Shown here: piece after piece, positions 6,714 through 14,113 of the stretch | Position numbering within the stretch: position 1 is the first letter of the stretch | How the letters are laid out: each line of letters starts with the position of its first letter | NCBI GenBank assembly: GCA_900550925.1 | Contig: URTU01000003.1 | Coordinates: forward strand, 1-64,000 | Reading direction: 5' to 3' | DNA length: 64,000 nt | Source of the DNA: an uncultured Alistipes sp. | GTDB lineage: Bacteria; Bacteroidota; Bacteroidia; Bacteroidales; Rikenellaceae | Notes under the pieces: generated by a model | Told to the model about the DNA's origin: nothing | Database searches by the model: none | What the model saw: only the letters and a program-made list of their open reading frames with translations | Position numbers and translations under genes: made by a program

Positions 6714-9425
6714 TTATTCGAGCATCTCGTCGCAGTTCGTGATGTTCTGCGTTTTGTCGTAAATGAGCAGGTAGGCTCCGTTCTTCCAGGCATAGCAGAT
6801 GTCCGAAGCGTCGAAGACGATGTTGGGGTTGTCGCTGATGTCGAGGGTCCAGATCGCGGTCGAGATCGTGTCGTCGATCTTGCGCAGGTCGTTCGAACCG
6901 ATGTAGAAGCCGCGCAGACCGGTGTGCTGGTAGATGCCCGTCGGCCACTCGCGCAGGCACCGCTCGCCCTTGTCGTTGCGTTGTCCGCGGATGGCGAAGA
7001 CCGTAAGGCCCTTGCATGTCATCGGCTCGAAGGGGAAGCTGGCGAAGGCGTTCTGCGAGAGGTCGAGTCCGTAGAGGAACGGCAGCGTCTCGGCTGTGAA
7101 GTCCTCGGAGAGCTTCGTGAGACGGTTGTATGTGAGGTCGAGCGAGATCAGCCGGCTTGCGTATTTGCTGTTGAAACATCCCTCGGGAATCTCCGTCAGC
7201 CCGCATCCGCGCAGGATGATGTAGGCGACTTCCGAGTTGGTGTCGCTGAACCATTTGGGAAACTTCGTCAGCCCCGGGTTGCCGGCCAGCGTCAGCGTCT
7301 CGACATAAATGCCCTTGAATGCGGCGGCCTCCTCTTCGGTGTAGTCCTGCAGATCGTTGTAGGAGAAATCGATACTCGTAACAGGGGTCTCCGCATCGAA
7401 GATGTTGGGGAACTTCTTCAGTTTGTTGAACGAAACAGAGAAACTCGACATGTCGTCCATGTTGCAGAACTTGCCGTTCTCATCGACCGGAATCTCCTCG
7501 ATCTGGTTGTGGTCAAGGACGAGTTCGACGATTGAAACGTCTTCTCCCAGCGGGTGGAGCTTGCTGATGTTGTTGCGGGTCAGGTCGAGCAGACCCAGAC
7601 GCTTGAGGTTCCTGAACGATGCCGGCAACTCCTCGAGGCGGTTGTCCGTCAGGTAGAGCATCTGAATGTACTCCTTCGATGCGCCTTCGGCCAGAGCCGT
7701 CAGGCCGTCGTGAAGATCCTGAGCTTCCCACTGCTTGTTGTTCGAAAGGTTGGCGGCCACGAGTTTCGGCATGAGGGCCAGCTCGCGGGGGAACTTGGCC
7801 ATCTTCGGGCAGTTGTAGAGCTCGAAATCGGTGCACGATTCGAGTCCCTGCATGCCCTCCTTGCCTTCGCCCTCATTGCCGGGCAGCGAGGTGATCGCGC
7901 TGTTGGCGATGTAGAGATATTCGAGTTTCTTGAGGTTGCCGATCTCGGCGGGCAGCGACTCGAGGCCGTTGCAGAGCTTGCCGTGCGAGGTGTCCATCGG
8001 TCGGATTTCGAGCTGTCGGCCCGTCGAGGCCTCGAAGATCTGGTCTTCGGTGTAGCCCTGGTCGTAGAGCTCCGTGGCGCGGGTGTGGATGCCGTGCTCG
8101 CGCAGGGCAAAGGCGCAGGGCCAGGACATCTGCGTGGCCGGATGCATGGCATGCAGCAGCTTGCGGTGGTTCTCCATGCGGTTGCGTGAACGCTCCGTGA
8201 GGCTCTGGTCGGGATCGAGCGTGGGGTCTTTGAAGCCCTGGTTCGTATCGTTGTGCGTACCGAGGTAGAGTTCGACGAGCTCGGTCAGTTGTCCGATCTC
8301 CTTGGGCATGGGTCCGTAGAATCCGAAACCGCTGATGTCGATCTTGGCGATACGGCCGTTGGTGTGGACCTCAACGCCCGGCTGATAGCTCCACAGGTCG
8401 GGATCCTTGTTGAAGTCCCAGTTTGATCCGACGGGGTAGTTCTCGCCCTGATAGGACCATTCCGTACCGTGGAGTGATTTCCAAATGGCATAGAGTGCAT
8501 AGTGGTCCTTCATGTATTCGTCGGCCTCGTGGAGCGTCACGGGCACGTCGGCGTCGGTCGTTCGGTTATCCTCTACCGTGAAGGGCGACTCGACCGGGGC
8601 GTTGTTCGTTTCGAGCAGAATGCCGTCGCTGTCATAGGTACGGTACTCGATGACGATGTAGTTGCCGGCCTGAAGCGAGAGCAGCGAGTCGCATGCGCAG
8701 GTCGAGGTCTGGTAGCCTTCGGGGGTCTCCGTATTCTCGGGATCGTCGAAGTGGATCGAGAAGGTGGCGGGCAGCTGCTCGAACTCGACGATGTTGTTGG
8801 TCTCGGTATTCTTTACCGATACGTCGAACTTGCCGATCTCCTCGAAGATGTACTCCCGGGAGATGTTGGCGCGGGTCGAGGAGGTCGGAGGCGTGAATCC
8901 CGACATGTCCTTGGTCAGTGTGAAGCGCACCTTGCCGCGCGGAACGACGTTCACGGTCAGGTCGTGTACGGTCAGACCTCCGGGGATGACCGTCAGGCTC
9001 GGGTCTGTCGCATTGCCGTTGTAGAGTTCGTCGTCGTTGTTGTCGAAGAGCGTGAACCGCACGATCTCGTAGTTGCCGGTCAAGAGTTTGATCTTGCCGC
9101 TGCGGATTCCGTATTCGGCATTCTCCGAATCGGCCGATGAGAGGGTGAGGGTCTGCACGATGGTCTGGTCACCGTAGGAGAGCGTCACGCGGACCTTGCT
9201 GGCTTCGGCCAGGTAGTCGAGCTGGGGCTTTGCGGCGCGGGTCTGCATCTGCTGTTGCGTCGCTTCGTCCGATGGGGCCACATAGGAGGCCTCCTTGTAT
9301 AATTTGAACTGTACGTATCCGTAATCGAGATCGCGGTTGTCGATCCCGTCATCGTCGGAGCAGGCGGCCAGCACCCCTGCGGCGAGCCCGACGGCCAGCA
9401 TTACGGCGGATTTGAAAAGTTTCAT
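6714..9425 (-). CDS. DUF4458-like leucine-rich-repeat lipoprotein
   Basis: The 903-residue lipoprotein has its lipobox at Cys22 (VLAACSDDDG). The N-terminal third resembles the DUF4458 domain, with YVQFKLYKEAS followed by repeated Ig-like strands. The middle and C-terminal two thirds hold many leucine-rich repeats, for example LKKLEYLYIANSAITSLPG, LKRLGLLDLTRNNISKLHP and LISLDLTYNRLTKLSED. A pattern of two large LRR lipoproteins next to a surface protease points to protein or peptide recognition rather than glycan binding; this is inference. It is separated by 85 nt and a GC-rich hairpin from the preceding operon gene. The DUF name is from memory of the family's N-terminal motif and LRR architecture. 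Confidence 0.75.
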   Translation of the reverse strand: MKLFKSAVMLAVGLAAGVLAACSDDDGIDNRDLDYGYVQFKLYKEASYVAPSDEATQQQMQTRAAKPQLDYLAEASKVRVTLSYGDQTIVQTLTLSSADSENAEYGIRSGKIKLLTGNYEIVRFTLFDNNDDELYNGNATDPSLTVIPGGLTVHDLTVNVVPRGKVRFTLTKDMSGFTPPTSSTRANISREYIFEEIGKFDVSVKNTETNNIVEFEQLPATFSIHFDDPENTETPEGYQTSTCACDSLLSLQAGNYIVIEYRTYDSDGILLETNNAPVESPFTVEDNRTTDADVPVTLHEADEYMKDHYALYAIWKSLHGTEWSYQGENYPVGSNWDFNKDPDLWSYQPGVEVHTNGRIAKIDISGFGFYGPMPKEIGQLTELVELYLGTHNDTNQGFKDPTLDPDQSLTERSRNRMENHRKLLHAMHPATQMSWPCAFALREHGIHTRATELYDQGYTEDQIFEASTGRQLEIRPMDTSHGKLCNGLESLPAEIGNLKKLEYLYIANSAITSLPGNEGEGKEGMQGLESCTDFELYNCPKMAKFPRELALMPKLVAANLSNNKQWEAQDLHDGLTALAEGASKEYIQMLYLTDNRLEELPASFRNLKRLGLLDLTRNNISKLHPLGEDVSIVELVLDHNQIEEIPVDENGKFCNMDDMSSFSVSFNKLKKFPNIFDAETPVTSIDFSYNDLQDYTEEEAAAFKGIYVETLTLAGNPGLTKFPKWFSDTNSEVAYIILRGCGLTEIPEGCFNSKYASRLISLDLTYNRLTKLSEDFTAETLPFLYGLDLSQNAFASFPFEPMTCKGLTVFAIRGQRNDKGERCLREWPTGIYQHTGLRGFYIGSNDLRKIDDTISTAIWTLDISDNPNIVFDASDICYAWKNGAYLLIYDKTQNITNCDEMLE

Positions 9426-9464
9426 GTATGTGAATTGCTCTGAGTTACAATGAGTTTTTGTTGT

Positions 9465-9499
9465 AAGGGCTCCCTCCGGATTGCCCGGAGGGGAGCCTT
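9465..9499 (-). promoter_or_regulatory. Intercistronic GC-rich hairpin
   Basis: AAGGCTCCCCTCCGG can fold back on CCGGAGGGAGCCCTT with single-base bulges. It lies between the stop of the DUF5003-like gene (9511) and the start of the DUF4458-LRR gene (9425). No T-run follows on the minus strand, so it is more likely an RNA-stability element or partial attenuator than a full terminator. Confidence 0.5.
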
Positions 9500-9510
9500 G
9501 TTACGGCATC

Positions 9511-11589
9511 TTACGGCAGCGGTACACAGTAGATTATGCCTGCGGCATAGTCGCCGCCGTTGTAGATGTTGAGCATCGCGTAGGGGCTTTCCCCTGCTCC
9601 CGGTGTGCCCATCGTGATGTTGAAGGTCGTTTCATCGGCCAGTTCGACATTCAGCCAGTCGATACCCTCAAAGGGCTGGATCTGCAGCCGCTCGGGATCG
9701 AATTCGCTCGTCTTGATCTTGAGGTTCACATCCGGGGCGGATCCCAGCAGGTAGATTGCCGTGCCCGAGGCGAGCTTCTCGGCGAATTCGCTCGAGAGGT
9801 TCTTGCCGACGAAGTCTTCGAGCATGCTGCCCATATCCTGGTAGTTGTCGAACGTGACGGCCTCGAAGGTTGCGCCATCGCCCGAGATGAGCTCGGCCTG
9901 GAAGGCGCCGCTTGCGCTGCCCGAATCGGTCTTGCAGCAGAAGGCTGCCATCGGCTTGTCGTCTACATAGAATACGATGTAGCCGGTCTTGTCCTCCGAG
10001 ATGTTGTCCATAATCACCTCGAAGCTCGGAGCCGTGATCGGCGAGCCGTCAGCGCTGTCATTGACCCCCTCCTGCTTGGTCAGACGGAGCCAATAGGTCG
10101 AATTGTCCTTGATCTCGGCGAACTGGTCGTCGAAGAACCGGGTCGTGAAGTTGTTCAGCGAGCTGCTGTAGATGACCGAAGCCGTCGAGGTCTCGCTTGC
10201 ATAGCTCATCAGGTAGTTCTGGTCGTTCGGCGTACCGAATGCCGCCGCCATCTGCTCGGGAAGATCCCGGTCTTCGGAGTAGGTGAGTTGGCGGAACGTC
10301 GTGTTGGTACTCTCCAGGCCGGCCAGGTCGCGGACCGTGAAGAGCGAGCTGATCGGGGCATCCTGGTTGAGCGTTGCCAGTTCGTAGGGCTTGTAGGCCT
10401 CTTTGAGCGACGGCATGTAGAGCGGGGGCTCCTGTCCGAGCAGGTCCTGGGCCGAGGTTACGTCCTTGGCCAGCTCGGCGGGAAGCACTACGACTGCAGC
10501 CGAACGGGCGGCGGCGCGCGACCCCGTGTTGGCCTCGGCCGTCAGACGGTATTCCGTATCGACCAGTACGTCGTCGCCCGAGAGAACGTTCTCGTGCTGC
10601 GTGATCCAGTTGCAGACGCTGTAGAGATACGCACCGCCCATGTCTTTCTTCTCAAGCACGAAGACCTTGTATCCGACCTTCCCGCTTTCGGTTTCGAGCG
10701 TGGGGCCTGTCGTCCGGAACGTCGGGCCGTAGAAGGTCCAGGTGACGCTGCCGGCTCCGCCCTTGCCGTATTCGCCGGCGGCGTTGTAGGAGAAGACCGT
10801 CCCTGCGTTCAGGGTAACGTCCTGCTTCTCCTTGCAGCCCGGGATCGAGATGCGGAAGGCAAACTTGACGTCGTTGTTGTCGTAGTCGCAGAAAACGAGT
10901 TCATCCTCGGAGTCCTCGAGCGGGAAGGCTTTCGGGTCGCCCGAGAGCAGGATCTCGACCGTCTCGCCCGCCTTGCCCTCCGAGGGCGAAAGCTCGGCGA
11001 TCCATTCGGGTTTCGAGTCGAGACGCCACTGGAAGTTTGCGGCGATCTTGATGGGCCGCCGCTCGGGCTCCATCGACGTCTCCTCCCACGGAATGGTGAG
11101 CGTCGTCTGTCCGGCATCGATCGGCTCCTCTTCGTAGGTCACCTCGCCGAAGCCGCTTTCCGTGCCCTGGTAGAGGTCGAACTGGCGCTCGACGGTGCCG
11201 CGCGTCACGGTGGCGATCACCTGACTTTCGCTGCCCATCGTCATCGTGATGTCGATGCTGCGGTCCGTGTCGTGTTCCTCGACATCCGAGACGCAGATGA
11301 CGATCTCGTGGTCGCCGGCCTTGCCGCGTACCGTGTAGGCCGGCATGCCGTCGTCATCGAGCCAGAACCATTCGCCGGCCTGCGTGCGGTCGATGCTCAC
11401 CGACCATGCCTGGTTGGGCGAGATGGGAATCGTGCAGGTGCCGCCGACTTCGATTCCGAGCGTCGTCTTGGCCGGGAAGTTCGGTTCCGGCAGCTTCTGT
11501 CCCTCGTCGTTGTCGTCGGAGCATGAACCCAGCGAGAGACCCGCCGTAGCGAGCGCCGCTGTGAACAGATTCAGTAAAAACCGTTTCAT
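9511..11589 (-). CDS. Large multidomain lipoprotein (DUF5003-like)
   Basis: The 692-residue protein starts with a lipoprotein signal peptide (SLGSCSDDNDEGQ, Cys23). Two Ig-like/BACON-like domains follow: residues about 35-130 (GGTCTIPISPNQAWSVSIDR) and about 155-260 (NFQWRLDSKPEWIAELSPSEG). The latter closely resembles the strand pattern of BACON. The C-terminal 350 residues have no motif that I recognise with certainty and resemble DUF5003 proteins found in SusC/D operons. It is the fourth gene of the operon, 33 nt after the DUF4984-like gene. A surface ligand-binding role next to SusD is likely but not demonstrated. Confidence 0.6.
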   Translation of the reverse strand: MKRFLLNLFTAALATAGLSLGSCSDDNDEGQKLPEPNFPAKTTLGIEVGGTCTIPISPNQAWSVSIDRTQAGEWFWLDDDGMPAYTVRGKAGDHEIVICVSDVEEHDTDRSIDITMTMGSESQVIATVTRGTVERQFDLYQGTESGFGEVTYEEEPIDAGQTTLTIPWEETSMEPERRPIKIAANFQWRLDSKPEWIAELSPSEGKAGETVEILLSGDPKAFPLEDSEDELVFCDYDNNDVKFAFRISIPGCKEKQDVTLNAGTVFSYNAAGEYGKGGAGSVTWTFYGPTFRTTGPTLETESGKVGYKVFVLEKKDMGGAYLYSVCNWITQHENVLSGDDVLVDTEYRLTAEANTGSRAAARSAAVVVLPAELAKDVTSAQDLLGQEPPLYMPSLKEAYKPYELATLNQDAPISSLFTVRDLAGLESTNTTFRQLTYSEDRDLPEQMAAAFGTPNDQNYLMSYASETSTASVIYSSSLNNFTTRFFDDQFAEIKDNSTYWLRLTKQEGVNDSADGSPITAPSFEVIMDNISEDKTGYIVFYVDDKPMAAFCCKTDSGSASGAFQAELISGDGATFEAVTFDNYQDMGSMLEDFVGKNLSSEFAEKLASGTAIYLLGSAPDVNLKIKTSEFDPERLQIQPFEGIDWLNVELADETTFNITMGTPGAGESPYAMLNIYNGGDYAAGIIYCVPLP

Positions 11590-11622
11590 AGTCGTATGCT
11601 TTTTGTATTTTTTGCGAAAGTC

Positions 11623-12546
11623 CTATTCGTATTTCTTCATGCCCTCTTCGAGTTCGAGCCGGTCGGCCTCTTCGTCGCTGATCCACTCCATGATGTTGTA
11701 GAAGGTGCCTACCGTACCCACGGGCGTGCCCAGGTTCTTGACGTAGACATGGCTCCAGAGCTTGACGTTCGTCGTGCAGGCGTCGAAGAAGGAGTAGTAG
11801 CTCGGGCTGTTGGTGACCAGGATCTTGTTGTCGCCGTTGATCTGGCCGAATACCGACAACTCATCGCTCATGATCTGATCCTCGGGCATGCTCACCAGCG
11901 GGAGCGACGGGTCGGAGGGATCGAACGTGAGCTTGATGTCGTAACCCGTGAAGAGCCAACTGTGGAGGATCACCGTGTTCGGCTCCTTTGGATCCAGTTC
12001 CGTACGGATCAGTCGCTGGATGCTCGTGTTCTCGACACCGGGATAGCTCTGCAGGAAGGTCGAAGTCACGACGCACCAGCCGGTGAACTCCTCGGCGTGG
12101 AACGTGCAGCCCTTGAGCATGCGGACACGCGACTGTCCCGGGTAGAGGCTCCAGTCGAGCTGTTCGGGCATCACCAGCCGGAGGTTGAACTGCAGCGTGT
12201 CGGCAGGTTCGAATTCGTCGTAATAGGTACGGACGCGCACCTCGGCGGAGCGCTTGCCTGCGGGGATGGTCACCGAGTTGGAGAGCAGCCGGTAGTGGAG
12301 GCCTTCGATGGCGGTGCTGCCCTTGTCGATCACCTCCACGCCGAACGTGCGGTCGTAGTCACACGCGCGGGTCGAAGATACGGGGACGGTGAAATAGTCC
12401 TGGTTCTCCAGCACCATGTTCAGGGAGACCGAGTCGGAGAACATGACGTACTCCGCGTCGGAATAGGTCGTGTACTCCTCCTTGCAGCCCGTGGCCAGGG
12501 CGGCGCAGAGTCCCGTGGCAAAAAGGAATGTTATGATTCGTTTCAT
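11623..12546 (-). CDS. SusCD-associated lipoprotein (DUF4984-like)
   Basis: The 307-residue lipoprotein has its lipobox ending ATGC at Cys21. Its N-terminal half resembles the DUF4843/Calx-beta-like fold (EYVMFSDSVSLNMVL, a conserved GLHYRLLS and VTIPAGKRSAEVRVR). The C-terminal half has the Trp-rich GWCVVTSTFLQSY and HSWLFTGYDIKLTFD stretches of DUF4984-type proteins. Such genes normally follow susD directly, as here (18 nt gap), and encode accessory surface lipoproteins. No enzymatic motif is seen. Domain names are tentative. Confidence 0.6.
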   Translation of the reverse strand: MKRIITFLFATGLCAALATGCKEEYTTYSDAEYVMFSDSVSLNMVLENQDYFTVPVSSTRACDYDRTFGVEVIDKGSTAIEGLHYRLLSNSVTIPAGKRSAEVRVRTYYDEFEPADTLQFNLRLVMPEQLDWSLYPGQSRVRMLKGCTFHAEEFTGWCVVTSTFLQSYPGVENTSIQRLIRTELDPKEPNTVILHSWLFTGYDIKLTFDPSDPSLPLVSMPEDQIMSDELSVFGQINGDNKILVTNSPSYYSFFDACTTNVKLWSHVYVKNLGTPVGTVGTFYNIMEWISDEEADRLELEEGMKKYE

Positions 12547-12564
12547 GGGTTGTTGGCTATGTGT

Positions 12565-14106
12565 TTACCGATTGTTGCTTTCATTGGGCGTGATTTCCGA
12601 TCCCGGGGCCTCCAGCTCATGCTGCGGAATGGGCCATACGAAGAGCGGATCGCCGGCCTCGACCTTCAGGTTGTTGCCCTCCTCCTGGGTGTAGGATTGG
12701 GCCGTGCGCTCGAATCCCAGACCCCAGCGTTTGAGGTCCTGCAGGCGGAAGCCCTCCATGTAGAGCTCGCGGACGCGCTCCTCGGAGAAGGTCTTCACGT
12801 CGGTGTCCCAGTTGCCCGTGAGGTTGATCGAGCCGCCCGAGACGAAGCGCGTCTTGCGCAGGGTTTCGAGGTCCTTCTGCGCCAGCACGACGTTCGGGTT
12901 GGGCTGGCGGCAGTAGGCTTCGGCACGGATCAGGTACTGCTCGGCCAAACGCAGCGGTTTGGGCATCGACACGTGGAAGACGTTCATCGGGATGAAGATG
13001 CCGCGGTTGCCGTAGTATTTGACGAGCAGGGGGTAGTCCATGCCGCTCGGGTAACCGATCGTGATGCCGCTTTCGGAGTCGGCGAAATAGGTCGAACGCA
13101 TGTCGTTGTCCTCATAGGCGTCGATCACCCACTGCGAGGGGATGTAGTCAGGGTAGAAGTAGGTGTAGTCGCGGTTGAAGTTGAGGAACACCGTGCCGAG
13201 CGCGCCGCCGTAGGAGGTGCTCGTGAATCCGATGCGCCAGATCACCTCCGGGCCCATGTCGTAGGCCCACATGTATTCGAACGTCGTGGCGCCGTCGGGT
13301 GCGGTATCCTGAACCGAGGAGAGCTGGAAGATGTCCTGCTTGTCGTCGATCAGCTTGCTCGAGTAGGCGATGGCCGTCTCCCAGTCCTGCATGTAGAGGG
13401 CCACGCGGGCGCGGATGGCCTGCACGGCGGCTTGGGACATGTAGTAGTTGTTCGGCGTCTCCTCCGCGTCTTCGAGCCGCTCCTCGGCCCGGATGAGGTC
13501 GTCCACGACGAATTGGTAGGAGTCGTAGAGCGAGGCGCGGCGGACGGGTTCCGCCTCGAAATACTTCGTGCGGAGCACGACACCCTGCTCCTGGGCGGCC
13601 GTTGCGGGATCGTAGGCCTTGCAGAAGCACTTGATGAGTTCCGAGTAGCAGAGGGCGCGGATGGCGTAGACCTCGCCGGTGTACTGCTCGAGGATCTCGA
13701 GGTTCGTGTCGCTGGTCTCGTTGGCCATCACCTCGTCGATCCGGTCGAGGTAGAAGTTGCAGCCGCCGATCACGGTGTAGAGCTGTGCATAGACGGCTTC
13801 GAGTTCGAGGTCCGTGGGACGGATGTTCCACAGCCAGAAGTTGCCGTAGGTGTTCGAGTTGCCCTTCACGGCCTGGACCAGGTCGCTCTGGATGTCGGGC
13901 AGCAGGGTGAGCAGGCCGCTGTAGAGTGAGCTGCTCATCAGGTTGGCGTAGATTCCTATGAGGTGCTGTTCGGCATCGGCGAAGGTTTTCATGGCCTCCT
14001 TCTCGGGGATGGATGTCTCGGGGTATTTGTCCAGACACGAGACCGTGCCGAAGACTACAGCGAGCATCGCCAAGTAGCGTGTTATGGTGTGCAGTATGGT
14101 TTTCAT
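12565..14106 (-). CDS. susD: SusD/RagB family nutrient-binding outer membrane lipoprotein
   Basis: The 513-residue protein has a lipoprotein signal peptide ending with Cys24 (FGTVSCLDKYPETSI) and the alpha-helical TPR-rich architecture of SusD. Conserved pieces include IYANLMSSSLYSGLL, a VYAIRALCYSELIKCF helix, the LAEQYLIRAEAYCR motif and the C-terminal RVRELYMEGFRLQDLKRWG. It binds the ligand and acts as a lid on the SusC barrel. The start lies 7 nt after the susC stop, so the pair is translationally linked. Given the protease and LRR partners, the ligand may be a peptide or protein rather than a glycan (inference). Confidence 0.95.
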   Translation of the reverse strand: MKTILHTITRYLAMLAVVFGTVSCLDKYPETSIPEKEAMKTFADAEQHLIGIYANLMSSSLYSGLLTLLPDIQSDLVQAVKGNSNTYGNFWLWNIRPTDLELEAVYAQLYTVIGGCNFYLDRIDEVMANETSDTNLEILEQYTGEVYAIRALCYSELIKCFCKAYDPATAAQEQGVVLRTKYFEAEPVRRASLYDSYQFVVDDLIRAEERLEDAEETPNNYYMSQAAVQAIRARVALYMQDWETAIAYSSKLIDDKQDIFQLSSVQDTAPDGATTFEYMWAYDMGPEVIWRIGFTSTSYGGALGTVFLNFNRDYTYFYPDYIPSQWVIDAYEDNDMRSTYFADSESGITIGYPSGMDYPLLVKYYGNRGIFIPMNVFHVSMPKPLRLAEQYLIRAEAYCRQPNPNVVLAQKDLETLRKTRFVSGGSINLTGNWDTDVKTFSEERVRELYMEGFRLQDLKRWGLGFERTAQSYTQEEGNNLKVEAGDPLFVWPIPQHELEAPGSEITPNESNNR

Positions 14107-14113
14107 ATCCGTG

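Noticed and set aside
2697..7535. Two long plus-strand open frames (782 and 774 codons) antisense to the protease and LRR genes
   Set aside because: Val/Arg/Gly-rich translations without motifs, exactly antisense to well-supported genes.
11596..13929. A 777-codon plus-strand frame antisense to the DUF4984-like and susD genes
   Set aside because: Shadow of the real genes; no signal peptide, domain or promoter.
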